The notes: generated from the sequence alone by a model not told the origin. A DNA stretch of 64,000 bases from RGIG7179 sp051893555 (GCA_051893555.1 JBJFHL010000004.1:13807-77806), one strand, 5' to 3'. Positions 1 through 9,491 are shown, numbered from the stretch's first letter. Numbers and translations are program-made.

Positions 1-1310
1 CGGTTACAGCCAATGACTTCGAATATGCTATCCTGCGTGCGCTGGACCCTGAGAAGGCATACGGATACAAACCAGACGAAATCATCAAGAATGGTAAGAA
101 ATATTGCGAAGGGGAATGTGATGCCAGTGAAGTTGGGGTAGAGGTTATCGATGACTACACTCTGAAGATAACCTGTGAAAATCCGACATTCCCAATCGAA
201 TTTTCTGATTCCTACTTTTTTCCTCTCCACGAGGAGACCGTGGAAGCTATGGGAGAAGAGTACGGCGCTGAAGCAGCAAAGGTACTTGGAAATGGACCGT
301 TTACACTGACTGAATGGACACACGAATCCAAAGTCGTGGCAGAAAAGAATGAAAATTACTGGAACAAAGATGAGGTGAAGCTGACTGCAATTGAAGGTTA
401 TATCAACGCCTACGGCACCACTGCCACAGATATGATGACTGTAGGCGAGCTGGACGCAGCCAATACGATCTACACCAGAAGTGAAGTAGACGGTCTGAAA
501 GAGCAGGGATTCACGGAAATGAACCGGAACTCCGGATGGCAGTTCCTGCATATCAGCTATAAGGGATCTTCTGAAGAAACGGTGAAATGGCTGAAGAATA
601 CGAATTTCCGTCTTGCATTGACCTATGCACTGGACAGAACCAACCTTCGAGATGCTGTATATAGAAGCGACAATGTAGCGACCCGTTTCGCGTTGCCAGG
701 GGAAGCTGGTACAGGGGACAAACTCTATGTAGAGGAATATCCGTATGAACCATGGGGTGCCACCGCGGACACGGAAAAGGCCAAGGAATATATGGAACTT
801 GCAATGGAGGAAATGAATGTGTCCTCTGTGGACGAGATCCCGACTTTCGTAATGCTGACGCTGGACAGTGAAGGAAATATGGATGCACTGAATGCCATGG
901 CAGACATGTGGCTGAAAAACCTGGGGATCAAATGTACGATAGATGCACAGCCAATAGCGACTATGCTGGATAAGGCAGATGCCGGAGACTATGATTTCTG
1001 GAAGGGCGGACATGACAATACTGGAGCGGTAGATCTGCTGAAATATGCGAAACAGTATGTAAGCGGATATTTCCCTGGATACTATTACGAAGATGAAGCT
1101 TATGATGCGCTGTATCGAAAAGCTGTATCAGCGACCACATGGGAAGAAAGAAAAGATGCATGTTTCGAGCTGGAACAGTACTTCTGTGAACATGCAATTG
1201 ATATCATTATCACCAATTCCATGGATGTGCTGGTGCTGTCAGGCAAAGTAACGAATGTAAAGTTTGGTTCGCAGACCATAGAATATGCGTTTGCTGATAT
1301 TGTGGAGTAA
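1..1310 (+). CDS. Peptide ABC transporter substrate-binding protein (family 5), 5'-truncated
   Basis: This is the extracellular peptide-binding component of an Opp/Dpp-type importer. The frame is open from base 3, so the gene begins outside the window and the signal peptide and lipobox cannot be seen. At least 435 residues are present. The visible start reads VTANDFEYAILRALDP, the conserved SBP_bac_5 segment. Later come a GNGPFTLTEW block and an ALTYALDR block, both typical of DppA/OppA. It ends 89 bp before the first permease gene, and the four following genes are permeases and ATPases of the same transporter, which supports the call. Exact substrate (dipeptide, oligopeptide or nickel) cannot be read from sequence. 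Confidence 0.92.
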   Translation, partial: VTANDFEYAILRALDPEKAYGYKPDEIIKNGKKYCEGECDASEVGVEVIDDYTLKITCENPTFPIEFSDSYFFPLHEETVEAMGEEYGAEAAKVLGNGPFTLTEWTHESKVVAEKNENYWNKDEVKLTAIEGYINAYGTTATDMMTVGELDAANTIYTRSEVDGLKEQGFTEMNRNSGWQFLHISYKGSSEETVKWLKNTNFRLALTYALDRTNLRDAVYRSDNVATRFALPGEAGTGDKLYVEEYPYEPWGATADTEKAKEYMELAMEEMNVSSVDEIPTFVMLTLDSEGNMDALNAMADMWLKNLGIKCTIDAQPIATMLDKADAGDYDFWKGGHDNTGAVDLLKYAKQYVSGYFPGYYYEDEAYDALYRKAVSATTWEERKDACFELEQYFCEHAIDIIITNSMDVLVLSGKVTNVKFGSQTIEYAFADIVE

Positions 1311-1399
1311 CCATACTTTTTACCCATAGAACTGGGATATTCTGCGGTTTTATATCGCAGAATATCCCCTATCCTCAATTGAAAAACAGAGGTGAAATT

Positions 1400-2314
1400 A
1401 TGTCTAAATATGTACTCAAAAGAGTTATGATTACGTTGGCAACGGTCTTTATTCTGGCAACACTGACGTTCGTGCTGGTAAACCTGATACCGGGTGATCC
1501 ATTTCAGAGCGATAAACTGAGTCCGGCTCAAAAGGAACGAATGTCGGAATATTACGGTTTGGACAAGCCAATATTAGAACAATATGCAATTTATCTGAAT
1601 AATTTGCTTCACGGCGACCTGGGAGAATCTTTGAAATACCCTGGAAGACAGGTGAATGATATGATAAGGGAGACTTTTCCTGTATCTGCAATCATAGGTC
1701 TGATCGCGACTTTCTTTTCTGAAATCATCGGCTGGTTGTTCGGCTCGCTGTGTGCGCAGTACCGAAACAGGTGGCCGGATCGGGTACTTCTGCTGTTTGC
1801 TATTCTCGGAACGGCGCTGCCGACCATGGTCATCGGACCGGTGATACGGAATGTGTTCGGTGTGCAACTGAAACTGCTACCGACGACCGGCTGGGGTTCT
1901 GCGAAGCATATCATCATGCCTGCATTCGTTTTGGGCGTTGGTATGATCGCAGGAGGAACGAGAAGCATGCGGGCCAGTATGCTACAGACTTCTACACAGG
2001 ACTATGTAAAAACAGCCATGGCGAAAGGATTATCACCGAAAGAAGTCCTGTTTCATCACAAACTGAAAAACTCTATGGTGCCTTTGATGCCCAATATGGG
2101 TTCGACGATCGCAGGGGTCATGATGGGATCTTTCGTTGTGGAAAGCATCTTTCTGGTTCCAGGCATGGGGAAATACTATGTAGATTCCATTACAGCGCTG
2201 GATTATTCAGTCATCATGGGAATGACCGTCTTCTATGGCGTGTTCCTTGTGACCATGAACTTTCTGGTCGATGTATTATATGGTTTTGTTGATCCTCGAA
2301 TTCGAGTGAAATAA
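1400..2314 (+). CDS. dppB: Peptide ABC transporter permease, DppB/OppB type
   Basis: First inner-membrane permease of the peptide importer, 304 residues. The N-terminus MSKYVLKRVMITLATVFILA followed by VNLIPGDPF is the hallmark of DppB/OppB proteins, and the C-terminal EAA-like loop (AKGLSPKEVLFHHKLKNS) contacts the ATPases. I place the start at the ATG at 1400 because AGAGGTG lies 5 to 11 bases upstream; an in-frame TTG at 1379 has no such site. Several hydrophobic segments fit six membrane helices. It pairs with the next gene (21 bp away) to form the channel. Confidence 0.93.
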   Translation: MSKYVLKRVMITLATVFILATLTFVLVNLIPGDPFQSDKLSPAQKERMSEYYGLDKPILEQYAIYLNNLLHGDLGESLKYPGRQVNDMIRETFPVSAIIGLIATFFSEIIGWLFGSLCAQYRNRWPDRVLLLFAILGTALPTMVIGPVIRNVFGVQLKLLPTTGWGSAKHIIMPAFVLGVGMIAGGTRSMRASMLQTSTQDYVKTAMAKGLSPKEVLFHHKLKNSMVPLMPNMGSTIAGVMMGSFVVESIFLVPGMGKYYVDSITALDYSVIMGMTVFYGVFLVTMNFLVDVLYGFVDPRIRVK

Positions 2315-2335
2315 CTGATATGGAGGGAGGAAATT

Positions 2336-3277
2336 ATGACTGAGCTAATAAAAAGGAAAATTACTTTTTCCAAATCAGATTTTGAACCTGTTACACTGAA
2401 CAATGTTATGCAGGATTCTGTAGATAGAGAACAGACCACATATCTGAAAGATGTATGGCGCACCTTCGTGAAGCAGAAGGCTGCTGTAGTAAGCGCCGTT
2501 GTGCTTCTGATCATCATTTTTATGGTTATCGCTGGTCCGTATATGACAGATTATGATTATTACAGTAATGATTATTCTGTCACAAACTGTGAACCAAGTA
2601 AGGATCACTGGTTCGGTACAGATAATCTTGGACGGGATCTGTGGACACGCGTGTGGGTCGGCGGCAGGGTCTCTTTGATCATCGCCATTCTTGCCACGCT
2701 GATCCCGGAAACATTCGGCATCATTCTCGGAAGTCTTTCCGGATATTATGGCGGTAAGCTGGACATGTTCATTATGCGTATCATAGATATCTTTTCCGGG
2801 ATTCCGGAACTGATCTATATGATCTTGCTAATGATGGTTTTCGGAAGTGGAAACATTATTACTCTTGTCATCGCAATATCTATTACAGGCTGGATGGGAA
2901 CGACCAGGTCAGCCCGAGGTCTAGTTCTGATGCTGAAGGAGCGGGAATACATACTGGCCAGTAAAAAGCTCGGCGCATCACCGTGGCGGATCATTCTACG
3001 CCATCTGATCCCGAACTCCATGGGATATCACGTTGTAGGCATCACCATGACGATCCCGAGTGTCATCTTCTATGAAGCTTTCCTCAGCTTTATCGGATTG
3101 GGCGTAACGCCGCCGAACCCAAGCTGGGGTCAGCTGATCAAACTGGCAACTGCGAATTTCAAAGAATATCCGTATCAGTTCTTTATTCCATGTGCAGTTG
3201 TCTGCATTACGATTCTGTGTCTGAACCTTCTGGGTGACGGGCTTCGGGATGCGCTGGATCCGAAAATGCGTGAGTAA
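2336..3277 (+). CDS. dppC: Peptide ABC transporter permease, DppC/OppC type
   Basis: Second inner-membrane permease, 313 residues. A long cytoplasmic N-terminus (about 45 residues) precedes the first helix, then DHWFGTDNLGRDLWTRVWVG, the diagnostic DppC/OppC block, and the EAA loop KLGASPWRIILRHLIPNS near residue 225. A GGAGGG ribosome site precedes the ATG. The stop overlaps the next open frame by one base, so translation of the permease and first ATPase may be coupled. Confidence 0.93.
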   Translation: MTELIKRKITFSKSDFEPVTLNNVMQDSVDREQTTYLKDVWRTFVKQKAAVVSAVVLLIIIFMVIAGPYMTDYDYYSNDYSVTNCEPSKDHWFGTDNLGRDLWTRVWVGGRVSLIIAILATLIPETFGIILGSLSGYYGGKLDMFIMRIIDIFSGIPELIYMILLMMVFGSGNIITLVIAISITGWMGTTRSARGLVLMLKEREYILASKKLGASPWRIILRHLIPNSMGYHVVGITMTIPSVIFYEAFLSFIGLGVTPPNPSWGQLIKLATANFKEYPYQFFIPCAVVCITILCLNLLGDGLRDALDPKMRE

Positions 3278-3297
3278 TGGAGAAAAGGAGAGCAACA

Positions 3298-4320
3298 ATG
3301 GAAAAGCAAGAAAGAATACTTGATGTCCGCAATCTTGAACTTTCTTTTCATACTTATGACGGGGAAGTCAACGCAGTACGAAATGTAAGCTGGCATCTGA
3401 ATGAAAGAGAAACGATCGCTATTGTCGGTGAATCCGGCTGCGGAAAAACGACATTGATCCAGACGGTCATGGGACTGAATAACAGACGGAACTGTAATAT
3501 TAAAAACGGGGAGATTCTGTTCATGGGAGATGAGATCCTGGATAAAACACAAAAAGAAATGAGTATGCTGCAGGGAAAGCAGATGTCCATCATTTTCCAG
3601 GACCCGTTTACTTATCTGAATCCGACCATGAAAGTGGGAAAACAGATCGCAGAAGGATATATCAAGCATAATAACGTGAGTACAAGAGAAGCTATGGACC
3701 GAGTAATCGAGATTATGAAGCTGATCTCACTGCCGGATCCGGAGGAAAATATGAAAAAATATCCTCATCAGCTCTCCGGAGGTATGCGGCAGAGGATCGT
3801 GATCGCTATGGCACTGATTTGCAATCCGAAGATTCTCTTTGCCGACGAACCGACCACCGCATTGGATGTGACGATTCAGGCACAGATCATCGAGTTGATG
3901 AAGGATCTTAAAAATAAGATCGATGCGTCTATTGTGCTTATCACTCACGATCTGGGTGTAGTCGCCAATATGGCAGAGCGCATCTATGTCATGTATGCAG
4001 GAGAGATCGTTGAACATGGATATGCCGAAGATATTTTTGAAAATCCGAAGCACCCATATACCATGGGACTTCTGAAAGCAGTTCCGCGTTTGGATCAGAA
4101 AAATGAAGATGATCTATACTCCATTCCGGGCACACCGCCGCAGTTGTTGAAACCAATTGAAGGGTGTGCATTTGCAGTCCGCTGTCCGTATGCCATGAAT
4201 GTCTGTCGGAAATACAGGCCGGAATTTTGCAATTTTGATGAAAAGGAGCACTATGCGGCCTGTTTCCTGCATTATCCGGAATACCTCGCTGCAAAAAAAG
4301 AGACAGAGGAGGAAGTGTAA
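3298..4320 (+). CDS. dppD: Peptide ABC transporter ATP-binding protein, DppD/OppD type
   Basis: ATPase subunit, 340 residues. Walker A GESGCGKTT, signature LSGGMRQRI and Walker B ILFADEPTTALD are all intact. The C-terminal oligopeptide-transporter extension holds CAFAVRCPYAMNVC, which in this family coordinates an iron-sulfur cluster with further cysteines. Two starts are possible: an ATG at 3277 that overlaps the dppC stop, and the ATG at 3298 chosen here because AAGGAG lies about 8 bases upstream of it. The stop overlaps the start of the second ATPase (TAATG). Confidence 0.93.
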   Translation: MEKQERILDVRNLELSFHTYDGEVNAVRNVSWHLNERETIAIVGESGCGKTTLIQTVMGLNNRRNCNIKNGEILFMGDEILDKTQKEMSMLQGKQMSIIFQDPFTYLNPTMKVGKQIAEGYIKHNNVSTREAMDRVIEIMKLISLPDPEENMKKYPHQLSGGMRQRIVIAMALICNPKILFADEPTTALDVTIQAQIIELMKDLKNKIDASIVLITHDLGVVANMAERIYVMYAGEIVEHGYAEDIFENPKHPYTMGLLKAVPRLDQKNEDDLYSIPGTPPQLLKPIEGCAFAVRCPYAMNVCRKYRPEFCNFDEKEHYAACFLHYPEYLAAKKETEEEV

Positions 4321-5276
4321 TGGAAAAGCAGCCTTTAATTCAGTTAGATAGTATACAAAAATATTTTAAAACAGATGCAGGTCTGCTTCAGGCTGTGAAC
4401 GGCGTGAACCTTTCCATTGGAAAAGGGGAAACTGTCGGTCTTGTCGGAGAATCCGGCTGCGGAAAAAGCACCTTGGGCAGATGTATGGCACGTATGTACC
4501 GGCCGGATGGAGGAAACGTTCTGTATAAAGGAAAAGATATCTGGTCCATGAACCGCAGTGAGAAGTTGCAGTTTGACAAAGAGGTTCAGATGGTATTTCA
4601 GGATCCTTATGCATCACTTGACCCGCTGTTCGTGGTGAACGATATTGTTTCGGAAGGACTGGATATCCATAAGATGTACCAGGGAAAGGAGCGCAGAAAA
4701 CGTGTCATAGAACTGCTGGAGATGGTAGGTCTCGGAGAGGAACATCTGAATAGATTCCCGCATGAGTTCTCCGGCGGACAGAGACAGCGGATTGGAATCG
4801 CCAGAGCACTGGCAGTGGAGCCGGAACTGATCGTCTGTGATGAGCCGATTTCCGCGCTGGACGTATCCATTCAGGCACAGGTCGTGAACCTGCTGAAATC
4901 CCTACAGAAAGAGATGGGTCTTTCGTATCTTTTCATTACCCACGATCTTTCCATGGTTCGTCAGATTTCTGACCGGATCGCAGTCATGTATTTGGGCTCG
5001 ATTATAGAACTTGCACCGAGTGAGGAAATATATGACAAGAATTATCATCCGTATACGAAGGCACTGCTGTCTGCCATTCCGATTGCTGATCCAAAAGTTG
5101 AAAAGGAACGGAAGCGTATTATCATGAGGGGAGATGTACCAAGCCCGATCAATCTGAAGAATGAGTGTGATTTCTGCTCCAGATGCCCTTATGCCACGGA
5201 GAAATGCCGCCAGAAAAGACCGACGCTGCGTGAGATATCGCCGGGACATTATGCTGCATGCACTCTTTATGAATAA
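4320..5276 (+). CDS. dppF: Peptide ABC transporter ATP-binding protein, DppF/OppF type
   Basis: Second ATPase subunit, 318 residues. Walker A GESGCGKST, signature FSGGQRQRI and Walker B LIVCDEPISALD are intact, with the C-terminal cysteine block (CDFCSRCPYATEKC). It starts on the last base of the preceding stop codon, with GGAGGAAG as ribosome site inside the upstream gene. Together with the three preceding genes and the binding protein it makes a complete importer. The heterodimer with DppD is normal for this family. Confidence 0.93.
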   Translation: MEKQPLIQLDSIQKYFKTDAGLLQAVNGVNLSIGKGETVGLVGESGCGKSTLGRCMARMYRPDGGNVLYKGKDIWSMNRSEKLQFDKEVQMVFQDPYASLDPLFVVNDIVSEGLDIHKMYQGKERRKRVIELLEMVGLGEEHLNRFPHEFSGGQRQRIGIARALAVEPELIVCDEPISALDVSIQAQVVNLLKSLQKEMGLSYLFITHDLSMVRQISDRIAVMYLGSIIELAPSEEIYDKNYHPYTKALLSAIPIADPKVEKERKRIIMRGDVPSPINLKNECDFCSRCPYATEKCRQKRPTLREISPGHYAACTLYE

Positions 5277-5302
5277 ATCATATGGAGCGTGATGGAGGAT
5301 CT

Positions 5303-6481
5303 ATGAATTTATATCTGAAAAATTGTCATCTGATTCCTGCTCTATCTGGAGATTGGAAGGAGGATATGGCGGATATTCAAATTGAAAATGGAATCATAAA
5401 GGGAATATTTCGTAGCGGAGGCTCACGCTCTGCTGCGGAATGGTTCTCATCCGGTGAGACTATCGATTGTGATGGAAAAACTGTTCTTCCGGGATTGTTT
5501 GATATACATACTCATATAAACTGGGATTATTTGTATGGAATGCTGAATATTACAGATTTTCGGCTGATGACTCGCGCATGTCAGAGTGCACAGCGCTACC
5601 TGGATTGTGGGATTACGACGATCAGAGATCTGGGAAGTGCAAAGCGTGTTGCTCTTGCTGTCCGGGAGGCCATTGAGGAAGGAGTGATAAGAGGGCCGCG
5701 GATCCTGGCCGCAGGTATGATTATCGCGCCTGTCCGCCGTGCCGGAACTATTGACGAATACCATTTTTTGCGAGAAGTATCTGGTGAAGATGCAATGCTT
5801 CGTGCAGCGAGAGAAGAGATCGGAGAAGGGGCTGATTATGTCAAGATCTATGTGAATGGGAATCCGCCGGACATGTTGGCAGAGGAGATTCGGACGGCTA
5901 TAGAGACAGCTCATCAGCTAGAAAAACGAGTAGCCGCTCATGCTCATTACACCCGTTCCATTCATCTTTGCCTTGAGGAGGGTGTGGACACCCTAGAGCA
6001 CGGAACTTTTCTTGATGAAGCTTGTGTGGAGCTGCTGAAAAAAGGAAAAAGCAGACTGGTGCCGACATTATCTGTATTTTCTCCCGGTGTCCTTTCGCCG
6101 GGAGATACGCCGGAAACGAAGAAATTGGATGCGCCTATGTTTGCGGCAGCGATTGAAAGTGTGAAAACAGCATATAGGGCCGGTGTGAAAATGGGGTTGG
6201 GTACAGATACGCCCATAGAAATTCTATGCCAGCCTGAAAACACTGGTTTGGAACTTCGCATACGCCACGAACTCTGCGGGTTGCCTCCGGTAGAGGTTTT
6301 GCTACAGGCGACGAAGTTCAGCGCACAGGCTGTAGGTTTGGAAAACGTAACTGGGGAAATCAGGGAAGGTCTTGCTGCAGATCTGATCGTGGTGGCAGGC
6401 GATCCCGAAAAAGATTTTTCAGTCATGTACCAGAAACCAGAACTTGTGGTGGCTGGAGGAGAAATCCATATACCAGTGTGA
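5303..6481 (+). CDS. Amidohydrolase-superfamily enzyme, prolidase/imidazolonepropionase-like
   Basis: Cytoplasmic metal-dependent hydrolase of 392 residues. Visible metal ligands: HTH in LFDIHTHINWDY, a candidate carbamylated lysine in DYVKIYVNG, two histidines in AAHAHYTRS and LEHGTFLD, and the aspartate in GLGTDTP. This ligand set fits Xaa-Pro dipeptidase-like amidohydrolases (COG1228). An ATG at 5282 is in frame, but GGAGG sits just before the ATG at 5303, which I prefer. It follows dppF by 26 bp, so it is probably cotranscribed, and hydrolysis of an imported peptide or N-acyl amino acid is a reasonable inference. The exact substrate is unknown. Confidence 0.8.
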   Translation: MNLYLKNCHLIPALSGDWKEDMADIQIENGIIKGIFRSGGSRSAAEWFSSGETIDCDGKTVLPGLFDIHTHINWDYLYGMLNITDFRLMTRACQSAQRYLDCGITTIRDLGSAKRVALAVREAIEEGVIRGPRILAAGMIIAPVRRAGTIDEYHFLREVSGEDAMLRAAREEIGEGADYVKIYVNGNPPDMLAEEIRTAIETAHQLEKRVAAHAHYTRSIHLCLEEGVDTLEHGTFLDEACVELLKKGKSRLVPTLSVFSPGVLSPGDTPETKKLDAPMFAAAIESVKTAYRAGVKMGLGTDTPIEILCQPENTGLELRIRHELCGLPPVEVLLQATKFSAQAVGLENVTGEIREGLAADLIVVAGDPEKDFSVMYQKPELVVAGGEIHIPV

Positions 6482-6582
6482 TGACAGAATGATGAAAAAG
6501 TAATCATGAACATAGGACATGAACTTGGATAAAATCCAATACTTCACATATATGATTAGTGAATAAAGAGCGTCGGTGCATT

Positions 6583-6613
6583 GGGCCGGTCTCATAACAG
6601 GCCGGCCTTTTTA
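6583..6613 (+). terminator. Rho-independent terminator after the peptide transport operon
   Basis: GGCCGG at 6584-6589 pairs with CCGGCC at 6602-6607 across a 12-base loop and is followed by a T tract. It lies about 100 bp downstream of the amidohydrolase stop and ends the peptide-transport operon. Confidence 0.8.
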
Positions 6614-6631
6614 TTATTTGAGGAAAATAAA

Positions 6632-7418
6632 ATGGACGGCGGAATCCAAAAGGAACTTTTACTTGGGACATGCGAAGAACAAATTGCTTTTCAAAATGAA
6701 TATGAACTGTGTCAGATGCCGGGCATGCAGGCCTATATAAGGATTATGGCAGAAACAAATAAAGTGGAAAAGTCTGAATATGACGAAGTGAGTAGTTTTA
6801 AAGTATCCAACTTATGCAATGCTCAGGCTTTTACTTCAAGTTCAGAAGCATTTGAAAATCCTTATTCTGATGTGTGTACAATGGATTATGGACGAATTGG
6901 ATCGTGCTACGGACGCTTTAGTGAAAAGAATGGAACATACTGATTAGGCACATATTTCAGGGCCTAAAACCAATCTTTCTTTTTTAATAAAATGTATTCC
7001 TGGGATTTAATTTACCGAGGAATACAATATTTCGAATGGAAAAGTTTTACTGCACATGTACGTGAATCCGTAAATGGTACAATTACATATAATTTGCCGC
7101 AGGATAAGCGGAAAAAATTTTTGAAATAAAAGATGGTAGGAATATCCGTGCGGAGTCAAACCACATGGATGCTTTAAATCATACTTTGAACAACAATCTT
7201 TCTGATGAAAAAAATATGGGTCATTTCACTTTAACCCTGGGAATGCATATGAAGATGAATTTTATGAAAAAGTCAGTACCCATCGCTGAGATCTTGTTTC
7301 TATTCAGTGCAAGGAGTACGGTGGTGGTGAAATCTGGTTTGATAACGAATTGATTCGAAAAGATGGCGGGTTTATACCGCGGGATCTTCAGTGCTTAAAC
7401 CTCGGTAATCTACAATAA
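6632..7418 (+). pseudogene. Decayed M29-family aminopeptidase
   Basis: Remnant of a thermophilic-type metallo-aminopeptidase (family M29, AmpS-like), which removes N-terminal residues from peptides. Recognisable pieces occur in order but in different frames. At 6632-6943 there is an ATCEAQ-like region and YSDVCTMDYGRIG. Around 7030-7110 there is NISNGKVFTAHVRESVNG then TITYNLP. Around 7130-7200 there is FEIKDG. Near 7225-7290 there is a FNPGNAYEDEF block. The last piece, 7300-7418, is the family C-terminus EYGGGEIWFDNELIRKDG. In-frame stops, frameshifts and deletions separate the pieces, and the N-terminal third is missing. Its position after a peptide importer suggests it once belonged to the same peptide-use cluster. 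Family assignment rests on my memory of the family consensus, not on a search. Confidence 0.82.
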
Positions 7419-7447
7419 TGAAATGCAATTTGAAAGGGCGCATTGCG

Positions 7448-8320
7448 ATGAAAAATATAATAAGGACAAGTGTATCTATTTTAATTGGAAACTGTTTGCT
7501 GGCATTTATGGTGGCAGCTTTTGTTATACCGAATGAAATGATTATGGGAGGTGTAACCGGAATAAGCCTGGTTTTACAAGAGTATATACCTTTAAAAACT
7601 TCCATAATTGTGTTAGTGCTCAATCTTATCATGCTTGCAGCAGGTGGAATTTTTCTTGGAAAAAAATTTTTTTGTACTACAATTGCAAGTTCATTGCTAT
7701 ATCCAGTAATACTTGGACTTATGCAGCAGATTCCGGAAATAGAAAATGTTACTGATAATAAATTATTGGCAGCAATTATCGGAGGTGGGCTGTTGGGAAT
7801 CGCAGTGGGCTTGATTTTACGTGTGGGATCATCTACGGGTGGTACCGATGCATTAAATCTGATTCTCCATAAATATTTACATTTACCGGTTTCTGTATTT
7901 GTATATATTACGGATACATTGATTATTCTCTGGCAGGCTGTAAATACTGAAGTCGAGAATGTACTCTTCGGTATTGTACTTCTTGTAATAGAGACCCTTG
8001 TACTGAATCAGGTTATGATGCTTGGTCAATCACAAGTGCAGATTTTTGTTATTTCAGAGCATTATGAAAAAATACGGGATAAAATTCTTTCTGACCTAGA
8101 CGCAGGTGCAACAATGATTTTCATTGAGAATGGACTTATGCGATGCAATCAGAAAGGGGTTATGTCAGTAATTCCAAATAGAAAATTGTATCTTGCGACC
8201 GAATTGATTCAATCAATAGACCCTAATGCTTTTATTATGATCAACAAGGTGAAAGAAGTACGCGGAAATGGATTCACGTTGGAACGAAAAAAAAATAATA
8301 CAATGACGATAAAAAATTAG
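7448..8320 (+). CDS. YitT-family membrane protein (DUF161 + DUF2179)
   Basis: Predicted inner-membrane protein of 290 residues. The N-terminal two thirds has five or six hydrophobic segments with the family motifs FVIPNEMIMGGVTGISL and RVGSSTGGTDALN. The C-terminal soluble domain (about residues 210-285, with GATMIFIENGLM and NRKLYLATELIQSIDP) is DUF2179. Function in Firmicutes is not established. The start at 7448 follows AAAGGG by 11 bases; an ATG at 7418 on the last base of the pseudogene stop is an alternative. The coding sequence is very AT-rich compared with genes right of 13.4 kb. Confidence 0.88.
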   Translation: MKNIIRTSVSILIGNCLLAFMVAAFVIPNEMIMGGVTGISLVLQEYIPLKTSIIVLVLNLIMLAAGGIFLGKKFFCTTIASSLLYPVILGLMQQIPEIENVTDNKLLAAIIGGGLLGIAVGLILRVGSSTGGTDALNLILHKYLHLPVSVFVYITDTLIILWQAVNTEVENVLFGIVLLVIETLVLNQVMMLGQSQVQIFVISEHYEKIRDKILSDLDAGATMIFIENGLMRCNQKGVMSVIPNRKLYLATELIQSIDPNAFIMINKVKEVRGNGFTLERKKNNTMTIKN

Positions 8321-8330
8321 ATTTTGAAAA

Positions 8331-8361
8331 AGATTCTCTATAACCTGTAGAGGATTTTTTT
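8331..8361 (+). terminator. Terminator after the YitT-family gene
   Basis: A short stem (CTCTA at 8336-8340 with TAGAG at 8348-8352) followed by seven T residues, directly after the YitT stop codon. Confidence 0.65.
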
Positions 8362-8930
8362 GCAATTGTTATGAAAACACCATGACAAAAGGTCACTCAA
8401 ATGTTCGTATTATGAGAGGCCTATTTTATCTCAATTCGTGAACCTTGAAAACTGTATACATTTCTAATGATAGCTGTTGCATTTCCCGTCCTTCTTCCTA
8501 TCTTGGAAATAGCACAGTATGTCTGTGAAAGAAAGTAGCCGTTTCAGAGAAATTGATTTCATAACGCGATGTGATACAGTAAATAAGCCAAAATATTGCC
8601 TTCTGCGATAAAGCTAAATTATTATAGAGGGCAATATTTATATCAAAGCAGTAATTTTGATAGATTAATTTACTGAGTTTTTTGGAATTGTTATTGTTTA
8701 TACTGTTTTGATAAAAGGCATTTTCATTCATGCTTAACAATCCTTTACATTTTGTTACTTCTTCCTTTTAAATCGGATTTAATAATGTTGTATTTCCTTG
8801 TGCATATGCATTCATGAAATGTTTAAATATCTTTACAAATTTTACAGTTATAAATCAGTCGTAAAATGTTTTTATTCTGATAAATAAAAAATTTATCCTC
8901 CCTGTTTAAAAATGAAGCTTTTTTGTCCGT
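8362..8930. other. AT-rich intergenic stretch with a degenerate leader copy and a doubtful small ORF
   Basis: About 570 bp with no convincing gene. Positions 8399-8464 resemble 9423-9497 (AAATG, a CGTAT/GTGAG-like block, then TTGAAAAC-Y-G-Y-ATAC), so this looks like a decayed copy of the leader that precedes the structured RNA. A minus-strand frame from ATG 8731 to 8498 (77 residues, rich in Asn, Tyr and Ile) has AAAGGA nine bases before its ATG but matches nothing I know, so I do not call it as a gene. Confidence 0.5.
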
Positions 8931-9386
8931 ATGTTGAAGGAGGAAATTCGCATCAATCAATATTACTTCTGCAGATGCGAAGCACATACGGATATGACAA
9001 TCAGAATTAAATACGTTTTTGTGGATGGAAAATCGTTGAAGCTGGAATTTGACGATAAGGATCTGGCAGCGGCATACATCATTGCAGATCGTCGCAGGAA
9101 AGCAAGTGCAAGACGAAAAGAAAGGAGGCATACTTATTCCTTGGACGGTATGCTGTATGAGGGACAAGAGAATTTTGCGGAGAAAGAGACACCGGAGAGT
9201 GTAATGATCGCCAGAGAAGAAAGAGATAAGCTGCTTCTGAAAATGCAGGATCTGACCCAGACCCAGCGGCGCAGGCTGTTTCTGCGGATGCAGGGAATGA
9301 GCATTCGGGAGATTGCGGAAGCAGAAGGCGTGAGTACGCAGCGGATCAATCGGACGCTGAAACAGATTTATAAAAAAATTTTTTGA
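8931..9386 (+). CDS. Sigma-70 region-4-like HTH protein of a mobile element
   Basis: Up to 151 residues. The C-terminal half ends in a helix-turn-helix resembling sigma region 4 (MSIREIAEAEGVSTQRINRT then LKQIYKKIF), preceded by the acidic linker ETPESVMIAREERDKLLLKM. Small sigma-like proteins of this kind commonly sit next to integrases of Firmicute integrative elements. The start is uncertain. The ATG at 8931 has no ribosome site. A perfect AAGGAGG at 8937-8943 lies inside the frame with no ATG, GTG or TTG at the right distance; ATC 8952 is the nearest candidate. ATG 8994 is a further option. It may regulate the recombinase module, but that is inference. Confidence 0.7.
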   Translation: MLKEEIRINQYYFCRCEAHTDMTIRIKYVFVDGKSLKLEFDDKDLAAAYIIADRRRKASARRKERRHTYSLDGMLYEGQENFAEKETPESVMIAREERDKLLLKMQDLTQTQRRRLFLRMQGMSIREIAEAEGVSTQRINRTLKQIYKKIF

Positions 9387-9422
9387 TTTTTTTTCATTTT
9401 GCTTGTTTCAAATGAGGGTGAA

Positions 9423-9490
9423 AAATGTCCGTATAGTGAGGGGATTCATTTCAGCATGGATTTCCTTCACTGGACTTTGAAAACCGCATA
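9423..9490 (+). promoter_or_regulatory. Leader block shared with a degenerate copy at 8399-8464
   Basis: AAATGTCCGTATAGTGAGGG near 9424 and TTGAAAACCGCATAC at 9477-9491 are both repeated, with changes, about 1 kb upstream. The block sits between the sigma-like gene and the structured RNA and probably carries the promoter or target site of the module. No classical -35/-10 pair is clear. Confidence 0.45.
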
Positions 9491-9491
9491 C

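Noticed and set aside
6581..6631. Upstream TTG start for the frame at 6632
   Set aside because: It would lie inside a transcription terminator, and the frame is part of a decayed gene.
8498..8731. Minus-strand 77-residue ORF in the AT-rich gap
   Set aside because: A possible ribosome site exists, but the sequence is low-complexity and matches no family I know; AT-rich DNA gives such frames by chance only moderately often, so it is left as doubtful.
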